Below, piece by piece: positions 17,383-26,936 of a DNA stretch of 64,000 bases. The first letter of the stretch is position 1. Each line of letters opens with the position of its first letter. The translations under genes and the position numbers were made by a program. The notes beneath the pieces were generated by a model. It was not told the DNA's origin, did not search any database, and worked only from the letters and a program-made list of their open reading frames with translations. Source of the stretch: JADCRZ01 sp037718865 (lineage in GTDB: Bacteria; Bacteroidota; Bacteroidia; Chitinophagales; Chitinophagaceae); contig JBBJMP010000006.1 in NCBI GenBank assembly GCA_037718865.1, positions 270,142-334,141 on the forward strand. Reading direction: 5' to 3'.

Positions 17383-20300
17383 TTATCTGCTTTTAAACCA
17401 TGCCCACATACCCTTTTTGAGTGATGGGGTTAAAACGGGTAATTCAATTTTCAATATGGTTCCTTTGCCCGGCGATGATTGAACCGTACATGTGCCACCC
17501 CATTTCTGCATACGCTGCTGCATATTTTTTAATCCGTTCCGGTGTGTGGGCTGGTCTGCATCGAAACCTTTTCCATTGTCAGTTACCTGCATTAAAAGGT
17601 TGTTGTCTTTTGCTTCTAAATTTATAGTTACTTCCGTTGCCATTGCATGTTTCTGAATGTTATTGATGGCTTCTTTAAACACAAAAAACAAGTCCCTGCG
17701 CTGGCCTATGGAAAGTTTTTCAGGTAACGACTTTTCATTTGCTTCAATAGTATACCGGATAGGGGTTCCGTCAAAAACATCGGCGGCATACCCTCTCATA
17801 CGGGCGGTAACTTCTTCTATTGAATTGTTTTTGCTATCGATGCTCCATACAATATCATCCAGCGCTTCTGCGGAAGTTTGAATTTCATTTGAAATACGTT
17901 TTAAATACTCCGACATCTCTTGCGGCTCGTTTATTTTTTGCTGACCCAATGCAGAGAGTATATTAATGTTGGTAAGCCTTGCGCCAATATCATCATGTAA
18001 ATCCCGTGAAATGCGTTTACGTTCTTCTTCCTGGGTGGCTACCATCGCTTTAATCTGCTCAGCCTGTTTTCTTTTTAAGCCCTGAATATAATTTCGATAC
18101 AAGGTATATCCTACACCGCCAATAGCCAATACATACAAGGTAAAAGCCCACCACGTAGCCCACCAGGGGGGAAGTACTTTAAAAGAATAGGCTGTTTCGC
18201 TCCAAACGCCAGAAGGGCTTACCGCTTTGAGCTTAAAGGTATAATGGCCTTGCTTCATATTTCCAAAAACGGCAGTGGAATTATTGCTGAGCGGGCTCCA
18301 GTCTTTAGCATAGCCTTCCAACTTATATTGGTATTTAACCTGTTTCGGCAGCGCAGGTTCTATGGCTACAAAGTCTATGCTTATCGAGTTGTCTTTATAG
18401 GGAAGGACCAGGTTAATGGGTACCGGGTAAAACCTTGTAACTCCATCCAGTTGTATATCGCTATATTTTTTTTCCATGCTGTCCAAAACTGCAGGTGATA
18501 AGACTTTCCCAAAAGATGTAATCATTTCATTGAGCAGGGTAAGGCTATCTGCTGCTTTATTACCTTGTTGCATACGGAGAAGAGTGTTCCAGCAGATAGG
18601 CTCGTTATTTACTTTTACATCCTGTATTTTTAAGACCAAAGCCTCTGTGTTATTATTAACTGCTGCATAATCAAACCGTATGAGCTCCTGGTGCCCGCTC
18701 CCGACCCATAATATTCCTTTATTGTCTACCAAAAAAGGCGACCTACTCACATCCTTTATAGGATAGCCGGTATTTTTATTAAAATTTTCAAACTCATTAT
18801 CCTGCCTGTTGCTATTGGTTGATGGCTTTAGCTTAAGCCCTGATAAACCCATGTTTGTCCCAAACCAAAGCATATTCCTTTGTTGATCTTCCACAATAAT
18901 CCATACAAAATTATCCGCCAGTCCCTGCGCTGTCGTATAATTAATAAAATTTTTTCCGTCATATTTGCTGGCACCTGCATTTGTGGCAAACCAGATGTTT
19001 TCATTATTATCCTGGATCATGCTATATACCGTATTACTTACCAGGCCATGGGCCGTGGTATAATTAGTAAAGCTTTTTCCATCATATTTGCTTGCCCCAT
19101 TATCATGTGTACCAAACCAGATATTTCCAGCTTTATCCTGTATGATACTCTGTATATTATTACCTGGCAACCCCTGGGCTGTGGTATAATTGGTAAAGCA
19201 AGTACCGTCAAATTTGCTCGCTCCTCCATTTGTGCCGAACCACATGTTTCCATTTTTATCCTGCATAATGCCAGGTACCGTATTACCCGCTATCCCCTGG
19301 GCTGGGGTATAAGTCGTAAAGCTTTTACCGTCAAATTTACTTATACCTCCTTTATCTGTACCAAACCAGATGTTTCCTGCTTTATCCTGCATCATATTCC
19401 ATACTCTACTATCTGCCAGTCCCTGGGCTGTTGTATAGTTCGTAAAGCTTTTGCCGTCAAATTTACTCACGCCTCCCTCATACGTACCGAACCAGAGGTT
19501 ACCGGCTTTATCTTGTAGAGTGCATAATACAAAATTGCCCGTCAGCCCCTGGGATGTAGTATAATTCGTGAGATTATTGCCTCCATACTTGCTTACTCCG
19601 CCCCCGAATGAAGTGAGCCAAAGGTTACCGGCTTTATCCTGCAGGATGCTTGATATATTATTATCTGCCACCCCCTGTGCCTTAGTATAGTTGGTGAATC
19701 TGCTGCCATCATATTTGCTCACCCCTCTTGAGTGAGTGCCGAACCATAGGTTTCCATTTCTATCCTGCTCAATGCAGGATATATAATCACCCGCCAGCCC
19801 CTGGGTCGTAGTATAATTTGTGAAGTTATTGCCCTGGTATTTGCTCACTCCTGCGCTTGTGCCAAACCACAGGTTGCCGGCTTTATCCTGCGAGATACTG
19901 TTTACAGAATTACCTGCCAGTCCCTGTGCGGTTGTATAATTAATAAAGGTTTTTCCGTCGTGTTTGCTCACACCTCCTGCAGCAGTGCCAAACCAGATAT
20001 TTCCACTTCTATCCTGCATCATACAACGTATATCATTATCTGCCAAACCATGAGCAGTTGTATAGTTTGTAAAGATTTTGCCGTCAAATTTGCTTGCGCC
20101 TCCATCCTGAGTGCCGAACCAAAGATTACCCCAGATATCCTGCAGGATGCTGGATATAAAATTACCCCCCAGCCCCTGCTCCGTAGTATAATTTGCGAAA
20201 CGGTACCCGTCATATTTGCTAGCCCCTGAAGTAGTGCCAAACCAGAGGTTGCTATCTTTATCTTCTGTTATGTAACGTACTACATTACCCGCCAAACCCT

Positions 20301-20742
20301 GGGCTATGGTATAATTCGTAAAACTTTTTCCGTCATATTTACTCACCCCTCCCCCGGTCGTGCCAAACCAGAGATTGCCAGCTTTATCGGTTGCGCTGCA
20401 GAACACTGAATTTAGAGGAAGCCCTTGCTCCGTGCTGTAGTTGGTAAAAAAAGGGGCGCCTCCGTTCGATGAATCTATTTCGACAATAGGTTTTCCTGCT
20501 TTTACTTTTTTTGGCTGGTTAAGGGCAGTGATGTGGGTTATGGTAGGCGCAGCAAAACTATCTTTTTTGATATTATTCATTGCCTGATATTTGTTAATAG
20601 TATCATTTGGGATGTGTGATGCACTTTGATGATTACATGAAATGAATGCAAAATAACACGTCAATATAATGCAATACCAAAAGATGTTTTCGGCGTGTGA
20701 CCGCTTTTGTTTAGATAATTGCTTTTTTAAAATTACCTTCAT
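17383..20742 (-). CDS. Two-component sensor kinase with 13 propeller repeats (HisKA_3)
   Basis: I start at 20742 (MKVILKKQ), and a probable lipoprotein or membrane signal (YCIILTCYFAFISCNHQ) follows. Thirteen repeats of about 42 residues (pattern FTNYTTAQGL, then LWFGT, then GVSKYDGK) form the Reg_prop beta-propeller sensor in the periplasm. Next come a Y_Y_Y domain (YKLEGYAKDWSPL), one membrane segment (WWATWWAFTLYVLAIGGVGYTLY), a coiled linker, the phosphoacceptor motif DLHDDIG (His about residue 916 from this start) and an HATPase domain (DNGKGFDAD). The kinase phosphorylates the downstream LuxR regulator. Unlike classical hybrid HTCS proteins it has no receiver or AraC domain of its own. 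The signal it senses is unknown; a carbohydrate or peptide is a guess. Confidence 0.93.
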   Translation of the reverse strand: MKVILKKQLSKQKRSHAENIFWYCIILTCYFAFISCNHQSASHIPNDTINKYQAMNNIKKDSFAAPTITHITALNQPKKVKAGKPIVEIDSSNGGAPFFTNYSTEQGLPLNSVFCSATDKAGNLWFGTTGGGVSKYDGKSFTNYTIAQGLAGNVVRYITEDKDSNLWFGTTSGASKYDGYRFANYTTEQGLGGNFISSILQDIWGNLWFGTQDGGASKFDGKIFTNYTTAHGLADNDIRCMMQDRSGNIWFGTAAGGVSKHDGKTFINYTTAQGLAGNSVNSISQDKAGNLWFGTSAGVSKYQGNNFTNYTTTQGLAGDYISCIEQDRNGNLWFGTHSRGVSKYDGSRFTNYTKAQGVADNNISSILQDKAGNLWLTSFGGGVSKYGGNNLTNYTTSQGLTGNFVLCTLQDKAGNLWFGTYEGGVSKFDGKSFTNYTTAQGLADSRVWNMMQDKAGNIWFGTDKGGISKFDGKSFTTYTPAQGIAGNTVPGIMQDKNGNMWFGTNGGASKFDGTCFTNYTTAQGLPGNNIQSIIQDKAGNIWFGTHDNGASKYDGKSFTNYTTAHGLVSNTVYSMIQDNNENIWFATNAGASKYDGKNFINYTTAQGLADNFVWIIVEDQQRNMLWFGTNMGLSGLKLKPSTNSNRQDNEFENFNKNTGYPIKDVSRSPFLVDNKGILWVGSGHQELIRFDYAAVNNNTEALVLKIQDVKVNNEPICWNTLLRMQQGNKAADSLTLLNEMITSFGKVLSPAVLDSMEKKYSDIQLDGVTRFYPVPINLVLPYKDNSISIDFVAIEPALPKQVKYQYKLEGYAKDWSPLSNNSTAVFGNMKQGHYTFKLKAVSPSGVWSETAYSFKVLPPWWATWWAFTLYVLAIGGVGYTLYRNYIQGLKRKQAEQIKAMVATQEEERKRISRDLHDDIGARLTNINILSALGQQKINEPQEMSEYLKRISNEIQTSAEALDDIVWSIDSKNNSIEEVTARMRGYAADVFDGTPIRYTIEANEKSLPEKLSIGQRRDLFFVFKEAINNIQKHAMATEVTINLEAKDNNLLMQVTDNGKGFDADQPTHRNGLKNMQQRMQKWGGTCTVQSSPGKGTILKIELPVLTPSLKKGMWAWFKSR
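18885..20455 (-). repeat. Tandem repeat of about 125 bp encoding the propeller blades
   Basis: The DNA encoding the propeller repeats is itself near-repetitive. The phrases for NYTTAQGL, GNLWFGT and SKYDGKS recur every 123-126 bases with scattered silent changes. Thirteen copies remain in frame, and the repeats differ mostly at exposed positions. The array is coding, not a CRISPR, and is a likely site for copy-number change by recombination. Confidence 0.8.
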
Positions 20743-20982
20743 TGGTATTAAAGTTACACTTTGTTTATGGCAGATTTTCAATAAGGTGCGTGTAAGAAAA
20801 AATCTAAGACACCTCATGGCTAACTATGGCGAAAATTATTCGGCAGTTGAAATGAAAATTAAACGGCAAATGCGTCAATTTTAATTACGGTTTGTACTGT
20901 TTTTAAATCAAAAAAGTTTCAAATATCAGACTACCAGGAGATAAGGGTTTTGCAACGGATCTTAGGACGAAAAAGAATTTAA

Positions 20983-21345
20983 ATGAGATTGTTTATTTTA
21001 ATATTAGGTTTACTAATGACAGCTAATGTAATGGGACAATTTTCGTCATTTAGACAATTGCTAATTTTTGGAAGTGAAGAAAATATGATGTTAGGGGAAC
21101 AACAATTAAACCTGCTCAACAAATCTTCGGTGGGTGTTAAAGAAAGATCACTTAAAATAACTGTTGTAGAAAAAAAAAGCCGGTTATATCAGAAGAATAA
21201 GGTCGATCCCAATCAATTTACTGTGATACTTAAAGGCAAGGACGGATATGAAAAATACCGGACAAATAAAGTATTAGAAATAGATCAATTGTTTTCCATA
21301 ATCGATGCTATGCCCATGCGTAAAAACGAGATGAAGAAAAACTGA
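20983..21345 (+). CDS. DUF4174 family exported protein
   Basis: A signal peptide (MRLFILILGLLMTANVMGQF) precedes a short thioredoxin-like domain of the DUF4174 family. It is recognised by LLIFGSEENMMLGEQQLNLL and the C-terminal signature DPNQFTVILKGKDGYEKYRTNKVLEIDQLFSIIDAMPMRKNEM. No CxxC motif is present, so it is unlikely to be a redox enzyme. Family function is unknown. It is read away from the sensor kinase and has no operon partner; the right flank is degraded DNA. Confidence 0.8.
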   Translation: MRLFILILGLLMTANVMGQFSSFRQLLIFGSEENMMLGEQQLNLLNKSSVGVKERSLKITVVEKKSRLYQKNKVDPNQFTVILKGKDGYEKYRTNKVLEIDQLFSIIDAMPMRKNEMKKN

Positions 21346-22331
21346 ATATTTCTACGTCACGCCAATTCCATATTTTCCTTAACAGTTGTTGCACTGATGG
21401 AATTCTTTAAGTTTAGACTGGATCGGGCTGATACAATAAACCGATTTTAAATTATAGGCGGTGCCGACCATGTTCCTTTTTCCCGCAAAAGCAAAAGGCA
21501 ACTTTTGTAAAATGATCACCTGTTAACCTGCTTATAAAAACCGGCTTTCTGATTACAACTTCAGATTCCTTAGCCAAAAAAACAGATGATGGTTTAGCCG
21601 ATAAATGAGAACAAATTCTGCCCTATATAAAGAAGTTATGTCACCATAAAGCTTCCAGTCTTTACCCGGTTCACTTGCCACATATTATGTTAAACCCTAC
21701 ACTCCACATTAGTAGTTGCATCATATTTATTGTATCCCCAATACCCCAAATAGTGTTCGGAGATGAACTCTTCTTCGCTTCCCGGTTTATATCACTCGAC
21801 GATGCATCTGCTGTCACATAAATGGAGTTCCATTTTTTGGCGATGCTTCCACCGGTATCGAAAGGGTGACTTCGTCTTCCTTAACAACCCTTAAAATTCA
21901 ACAGAAAAAGAATTACACAATATATATTTAACCCAAGATGCTTTTCACCTCCGTCAGAGACTACTTCAGACCGCCTTATGAGCTATTTGGCGTAGCAGGA
22001 TAATTGCACTTCGTTGAAGTAATTACTGTAACTGCTTTCCCAACTCCGTCTGAAGACGGTTACCTCCAGGAAACGATCAACTCAGCCGTACCAGCGTTGG
22101 TGTTTTCGCTGAGACTTCGAAACCTCCTTTTGTTGCAGTAAGCAGCGCAAATACTCCTCCCATGCAGAAGCCTATAACCCCGACCTTGCATTTGTTCTTA
22201 ACTTCATCATATTTTATCAGTAGTAGTACCAGGCGGGATATCCTCCTATGCAATGCTGAACCGTTAGCGGCTAAGCATCAATTGCCATACAAGACATTAA
22301 ATTAAAAGAACAAGTTCATTTATGATAATTA
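21346..22331. other. Degraded DNA without intact genes
   Basis: No intact gene is present in these 986 bases. The right end (22077-22260) holds a remnant of a dienelactone-hydrolase-type gene, listed separately. A minus-strand stretch at about 21,700-21,850 reads as protein-like (KKWNSIYVTADASSSD) but I cannot identify it. The region looks like eroded genome sequence at the edge of the mobile remnants that follow. Confidence 0.5.
22077..22260 (-). pseudogene. Dienelactone hydrolase-like remnant
   Basis: The minus strand encodes KCKVGVIGFCMGGVFALLTATKGGFEVS, containing the nucleophile elbow GFCMGG of dienelactone hydrolases. A stop lies at 22077 and the upstream half of the gene is missing or out of frame. 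The full family is about 230 aa; only about 60 residues remain. It is non-functional. Confidence 0.65.
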
Positions 22332-22598
22332 ATGAAAATCGAAAAGTACCAATTAAAGGCGGGACAGGAACTTTTAAGCTACGAATTTATTAATGAAGGG
22401 CCTAAAGGGTTAATATACAAGCTTATCCAATTTACAGTCGTTAACCGAAATCAGGTTTATAATCATGCATTCGGGGACAAAGACTCAAAGACTGGCGAGA
22501 TTGACGATTTAATAGTAAGCAACAATGGCAACAGCGAAAAAGTGCTGGCAACGGTAACCGGGGCGGTTTATAGAAGATGGGATGGAGGCAACCCTTGA
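22332..22598 (+). pseudogene. DUF6934-family gene fragment fused to IS630 debris
   Basis: MKIEKYQLKAGQELLSYEFINEGPKGLIYKLIQF, then AFGDKDSKTGEIDDLIVSNNGNSEKVLATV, matches the N-terminal half of a small protein family common in Chitinophagaceae (DUF6934, from memory). The C-terminal half is missing: after about 22570 the DNA becomes IS630 transposase sequence in another frame, giving a stop at 22598. The family function is unknown; members often sit near toxin or mobile genes. Probably inactive. Confidence 0.6.
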
Positions 22599-23917
22599 GC
22601 GCAAACCCACAAGCAGAATTTATGATGTAAAAGCGGACGGGGATGTGGAAGCCAGATTAGTTACACTATGCTGTAGTGAACCTCCCAAAGGATATTCTAA
22701 ATGGTCACTGCGTCTATTGGCAGACAAAATGGTTGAATTACAATATGCAGAAAGTATATCTTACGAAACAGTTCGCCGCGTGTTAAAAAAAACGAACTTA
22801 AACCCTGGAAAGTCAAAGGTTGGGTAATTCCGGAAGCAAAGAGCGGTGAATTTGTGGCTAATATGGAAAGAGTGCTGGATGTTTGTAAAAGACCTTATGA
22901 CACCAGTTATCCGGTTATTTGCATGGATGAATCGCCCAAACAGTTGATAGAAGAAACCGTCCTTCAACCCGGATAAAACCCGGTAGAGAAGCCAGGGTAG
23001 ATTACGAATATATCCGGTGTGGCGTATGCAATATTTTCAAAGCTAATGAACCACTTAATGGCAGGAGGTATGCAGAAGTTACAGAATTAAAAACAAGGAA
23101 AGAATGGGCCTTATTGATCAAACGTATTTCAGATGAATGGTATCCTAAGGCTAAAAAGATCACACTGGTTATGGATAATTTTAAAACGCATAGTGCCGGT
23201 TCTTTTTATGAAGTATTTTCTCCTGCAGAGGCAAAAAGGATATGGGATAGATTTGAGTTTATCTACACGCCAAAACATGGAAGTTGGTTAAACATGGGTG
23301 CGACTTGTAAAGTTGATGCTGTAATTGTTTCGATTCTCAGATAAATGGGAATAGAGAAACCTGCCATTCTGTTGGTAGTAGTCTACTCCGACAGGCATAG
23401 AGAGTAATCTCTGGGTCTGAAGCTCGGTGGACAATGTACCGAATGGCCGCAAGGCCATCAGTGAAGGCCGTGAGGCTAAAGCTGACCTGGAAGTTTCATC
23501 CGGGATAGGGCTAGGCTGACTGGCATGGTTAAGGTAACTAAACTATCGATAAACGTCGTGAAGCCAAATGAGCTAAAGAAACTGATAAGCTCAAGCCAAA
23601 AGGCAAGCGTGGGACAATCTACTCCATGTTTAGATTGCACAGACAAACAGCACGCCGGCGGAGAGATAGAACCTAACCCAGTCCTGTTGCAGCATCGGAA
23701 CAAGGTAAGCCCTATTCCTCGCCTGCAAGGGCAAGTCGACCGCAAGGAAGACCCATGAGGAAGAGGGTATAGGAACTAACAAAAAGCGAAGGGCGCTTTG
23801 TAACGAAGCGTATAGGGGATGAAAGGATCGCCCTGCGGTGAAAGCCGGCTGACTTGTTATAGTGGTCAATCATGGCGAGAAAACAAGTAGAACCTAAAAC
23901 TAAGGGGAAACAAGCAA

Positions 23918-25654
23918 ATGACTGTATCACCAAATATAGCTGCGGTTCCCACAGACGGAACAGACTGGAATTCCATTGACTGGAACCAGGCCCACCGTAT
24001 GGTAGTGAGGCTACAAGTGCGTATCGCTAAGGCAACACGTGAAGGCCGCTGGCGCAAGGTAAAAGCCTTGCAATGGCTGCTGACACATTCTTATGCTGCT
24101 AAATTGCTGGCAGTAAAGAAAGTTACTACAAACCGTGGTAAACGAACACCCGGAGTGGATGGAGTACTCTTGAAAACACCAGAAGACAAAGCCGCCATGT
24201 GCAACTCCCTAAAACGTGCCGGATATCAACCCTCTCCGTTAAGGCGGATTTATATCGCCAAAACCAACGGAAAACTTCGGCCTCTCGGAATACCGACCAT
24301 TCAAGATCGAAGTATGCAGGCTCTGCATACTCTTGCACTCCTACCTATGTCGGAAAGTATGGCAGATTGGAATAGCTACGGGTTTAGGCCCGAACGCTGC
24401 ACTGCCGACGCTATTGAAGCTCTATTCAATAAGCTTAGCAAAAAGGACTCGCCACAATGGGTTTTGGAAGGCGACATCCAAGGTTGTTTTGACAACATCG
24501 GCCATGAATGGATGTTGAAAAATATCTGTTCCGATACGAAAGTATTACAGAAATGGCTGCAAGCAGGTTACATGGAAAAGGCTTCGTTATTCCCCACAGA
24601 AAAGGGTACTCCGCAAGGAGGAATAGCTTCACCCACACTTGCCAACTTGGTGCTTGATGGAATAGAAGACTTATTGGGAAGAAAGTTTCACTCGTTAAAC
24701 AGATATGGACGATGTAGGCAAGTATCTCCTTGGGGGATACACTTTGTGAGATACGCGGATGACTTTGTGGTAATAGGTAAATCAAAAGATGTTCTTGAAA
24801 AAGAAGTATCTCCTATGATCGCAGAGTTCCTGAAAGAAAGAGGCCTCGAACTGTCCAAAGAAAAAACGAAGATAACTCACATCTCGCAAGGTTTTGACTT
24901 CCTTGGGCAAAACGTTCGTAAGTACAGGTTAGGAAAAAGCACAGCTAAGTTACTTATCAAGCCAAGCAGCAAGAACATAAAAGCGTTTCTTACCAGTATA
25001 AGGGAGACCATTAAATCGATGGCAACAGCAACGCAGGAAAACCTGATACGCAAACTCAATCCCAAAATACAGGGATGGGCTAATTATCACCGATCGGTAG
25101 TATCCAAAACTACTTATAAGAAGGTGGATCACGAGATATGGAAAGCTCTGCGGAACTGGGCCATACGGAGGCACCCGAATAAAAGAAAGCCCTGGATACA
25201 AGCCAAATACTTCCCCAAAATGAAAGAACGCAATCAATGTTTTAGTTGCCTAGTCAAAGATGAGAAAACAAAGGCTATTACAGCCATAGTGCTGAAACAA
25301 ACTTCGGATACGCCTATTAGGCGCCATAAAAAAATCCGAAGCGAAGCGACTCCCTTTGACCCGGCATACGAAGCGTACTTTGAAAATCGGGTGTCAGCAA
25401 AGATGACAAACAACAAAGAAGGGCGCAGAAAAGTCGGGGCATTGTGGAGAAGGCAGAAAGGCTGCTGCTCTATTTGTGGAGAAAGAATTACAAGTGTTAC
25501 CAATTGGAGCATTCATCACCTGGAAAGTCGGCTGGATGGAGGTTCTGGAAACTTATCCAATCTCACACTCCTGCATCAGGAGTGCCAGGAACGGGGCTTC
25601 ATAAATGGTTTTAAGTATCTGTTTCCGGCTGAGGCCAACAAAACCTCGGCTTAG
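23918..25654 (+). CDS. Group II intron reverse transcriptase/maturase with HNH domain
   Basis: The intron-encoded protein splices the intron RNA and copies it into new DNA sites. The reverse transcriptase core has LRPLGIPTIQDR, DWNSYGFRPERC, EKGTPQGGIASPTLANL and the catalytic YADD (residues 279-282). A maturase X domain (INPKIQGWANYHRSVVSK-like) follows, then an HNH endonuclease (CCSICGERI, then HHLESRLDGGSGNLSNLTLLHQEC) near the C-terminus. All motifs appear intact in 578 aa. It lies in intron domain IV, as is usual. Confidence 0.95.
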   Translation: MTVSPNIAAVPTDGTDWNSIDWNQAHRMVVRLQVRIAKATREGRWRKVKALQWLLTHSYAAKLLAVKKVTTNRGKRTPGVDGVLLKTPEDKAAMCNSLKRAGYQPSPLRRIYIAKTNGKLRPLGIPTIQDRSMQALHTLALLPMSESMADWNSYGFRPERCTADAIEALFNKLSKKDSPQWVLEGDIQGCFDNIGHEWMLKNICSDTKVLQKWLQAGYMEKASLFPTEKGTPQGGIASPTLANLVLDGIEDLLGRKFHSLNRYGRCRQVSPWGIHFVRYADDFVVIGKSKDVLEKEVSPMIAEFLKERGLELSKEKTKITHISQGFDFLGQNVRKYRLGKSTAKLLIKPSSKNIKAFLTSIRETIKSMATATQENLIRKLNPKIQGWANYHRSVVSKTTYKKVDHEIWKALRNWAIRRHPNKRKPWIQAKYFPKMKERNQCFSCLVKDEKTKAITAIVLKQTSDTPIRRHKKIRSEATPFDPAYEAYFENRVSAKMTNNKEGRRKVGALWRRQKGCCSICGERITSVTNWSIHHLESRLDGGSGNLSNLTLLHQECQERGFINGFKYLFPAEANKTSA

Positions 25655-25663
25655 TATTGGCTT

Positions 25664-25697
25664 GAGCCGTGTGAAGGGAAACTCTCATGCACGGTTC
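25664..25697 (+). ncRNA. Group II intron domain V
   Basis: The 34 bases GAGCCGTGTGAAGGG through CATGCACGGTTC form the domain V hairpin with a GAAA-type tetraloop and bulge. It is the catalytic core of the intron RNA and the best-conserved group II signature. It lies 10 bases after the maturase stop, as expected. Confidence 0.88.
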
Positions 25698-25935
25698 TTA
25701 GGGGAGGGTGTCGCAGTAATGGGATACTCTTACCCGACCTGAAATAGAATTGAACGTGCTTAATGGACAATGCTTAAGCAAACACATAGATGCAATTGGA
25801 AGTATAAAATCTGAAGTAGCAGCTTGGCAAACTGATAGAAATAACAGGAACAGAAAAATCAACTGGCAGTTCACTACAAAGGATGCAAGAATAAAACTTA
25901 AAAAGCTTTACCCGTCAACTTAAACGTGACATGAC

Positions 25936-26412
25936 AGTAGTTTCTTTAGCTCTTTAGCGGCAGAATATTTAGTAACGGGACACTTAATGCGTAGAAATGT
26001 TTTGACATATTAGGCCCCACAGAATAATGAAGGTTATGACTTGATTTGTATTCATCCAGATACTAAACGACAGTCACAATATATTCGTGTACAAGTTAAA
26101 AGCCGGTATCAAAGCCACACTTCATTGGGGTTTCCAGTTAAAGGAAAAACGATTGACAGTTTTGACTTTTTAGTAGTGGCCTTTCTAAACATTGGTTACT
26201 TTTTTGTAAACTTGGCAAGGACAAGATCCGACTTGCGGTAGAACACAACCAGTTTTTTACACCCTGCCCGCTGACATCATCAGACAATTCCACATAAAAG
26301 AGGCGGCTGGGAAAAATTTAGATTAAGAGGATTTCCGTTTGATCAATACAGAAATGAAGACGGTTTTGAACTAATTGCTAAACAATTGGGTATTGGTTAT
26401 CCCTCAAATTAA
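25936..26412 (+). pseudogene. Broken VQVKSRY-family gene (possible PD-(D/E)XK-like)
   Basis: Reading in pieces gives SLAAEYLVTGHLMRRNVLTY, an in-frame TAG, PQNNEGYDLICIHPDTKRQ, IRVQVKSRYQSHTSLGFPVKG and IDSFDFLVVAFLNIGYFF, then further frameshifts to DQYRNEDGFELIAKQLGIGYPS. The pattern GYDLIC through VQVKSRY is that of a family of about 150 aa. Its DxK-type spacing suggests a nuclease-like fold, but activity is unproven. At least one stop and two frameshifts inactivate this copy. It follows directly on the IS630 remnant. Confidence 0.6.
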
Positions 26413-26481
26413 ATGGCAGCTGCATGAATACACAGTTCGGTTATGAGCAATGGAGTCGGGACCTTTTTATATATTTGATGT

Positions 26482-26772
26482 ATGATACATTTACCAGAGA
26501 TTAAAAGGGTGTTACAGCTACTTAAGCCAGAGTTAAACCAAAAATATCATGTCCAGACTATAGGCCTTTTTGGTTCGTCCGTGCGGGATGATTTTTCTGC
26601 AAGCAGTGACGTCGATATTTTGATCGAATTTAATCAACCCATTGGCATTGAATTTATTGATTTAGCGAATCATATTGAAACGAAGCTGAACCGAAAAGTG
26701 GATCTCGTTTCCAGAAACGGAATAAAGCAAAAATACTATGAGGCTATAGAAAAGGAAATAGTATATGTCTAA
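26482..26772 (+). CDS. mntA: MNT-type nucleotidyltransferase antitoxin
   Basis: The minimal nucleotidyltransferase signature GLFGSSVRDDFSASSDVDIL (GS motif followed by the DxD metal pair) is intact in 96 aa. In HEPN-MNT systems this protein silences the HEPN ribonuclease toxin by adding AMP residues to its active-site tyrosine. The partner gene begins in an 8-bp overlap at 26765 but is broken (next entry). The antitoxin may therefore be orphaned, or acting on another copy elsewhere. Confidence 0.85.
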   Translation: MIHLPEIKRVLQLLKPELNQKYHVQTIGLFGSSVRDDFSASSDVDILIEFNQPIGIEFIDLANHIETKLNRKVDLVSRNGIKQKYYEAIEKEIVYV

Positions 26773-26872
26773 GCGCGACCCTAAACTGTTGATTGAAGAC
26801 GTTTTGGATAGTGCTCACAAGATCGTGGATTATACTAAGATATGCCTATATGCTGAATACAATTTATTTTGA
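26765..26872 (+). pseudogene. hepT: Truncated HEPN toxin partner
   Basis: The frame MSKRDPKLLIEDVLDSAHKIVDYTK matches the N-terminus of HEPN toxins paired with MNT proteins. Sense is lost after residue 25, and a stop follows at 26872. The RxxxxH active site of the toxin (normally about residue 100) is absent. Loss of the toxin with retention of the antitoxin is the expected direction of decay. Confidence 0.6.
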
Positions 26873-26936
26873 AATTCATATGCCGACACCAGATAATCAC
26901 ATCTACGCTATTTCTTGCATCAATCAATCTCTTGGT

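Larger units (their letters stand above)
23298..25738 (+). mobile_element. Group II intron inserted in the IS630 transposase
   Basis: The intron begins with GTGCGAC, the group II 5' consensus, and ends with GAC just before exon bases CTGAAATA. Removing 23298-25738 restores the reading frame across HGSWLNM|AEIELNVL, exactly as IS630 transposases read. The 34-nt domain V (25664-25697) and a downstream domain VI-like stem are present, and an intact maturase is encoded inside. The intron therefore looks functional for splicing and mobility, although its host gene is dead. The length of 2441 nt is typical for one with a full-length maturase. Confidence 0.9.
22582..25923 (+). mobile_element. IS630-family transposase remnant, interrupted by a group II intron
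   Basis: From 22582 the frames encode IS630 transposase pieces: ARLVTLCCSEPPKGYSKWSLRLLADKMVEL and ISYETVRRVLKK, then after a -1 shift at an A run near 22785 KPWKVKGWVIPEAKSGEFV and CMDESPKQL, and after another shift near 22970 ITLVMDNFKTHSAGS and TPKHGSWLNM. The intron then interrupts; the transposase resumes at 25739 with AEIELNVLNGQC, then LKKLYPST and a stop at 25923. The catalytic D-D-E region is divided between the pieces, and the N-terminal DNA-binding part is absent. Two frameshifts and the missing N-terminus mean it cannot transpose itself. Confidence 0.85.

Noticed and set aside
18880..19518. Plus-strand frame of 212 codons opposite the sensor kinase
   Set aside because: It is the complement of the propeller repeats; its apparent repeats (CTKPDIS type) only mirror the coding strand.
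18885..20455. Possible CRISPR array
   Set aside because: The repeats are in-frame coding blades with related rather than unique sequence between them, and no cas genes are near.
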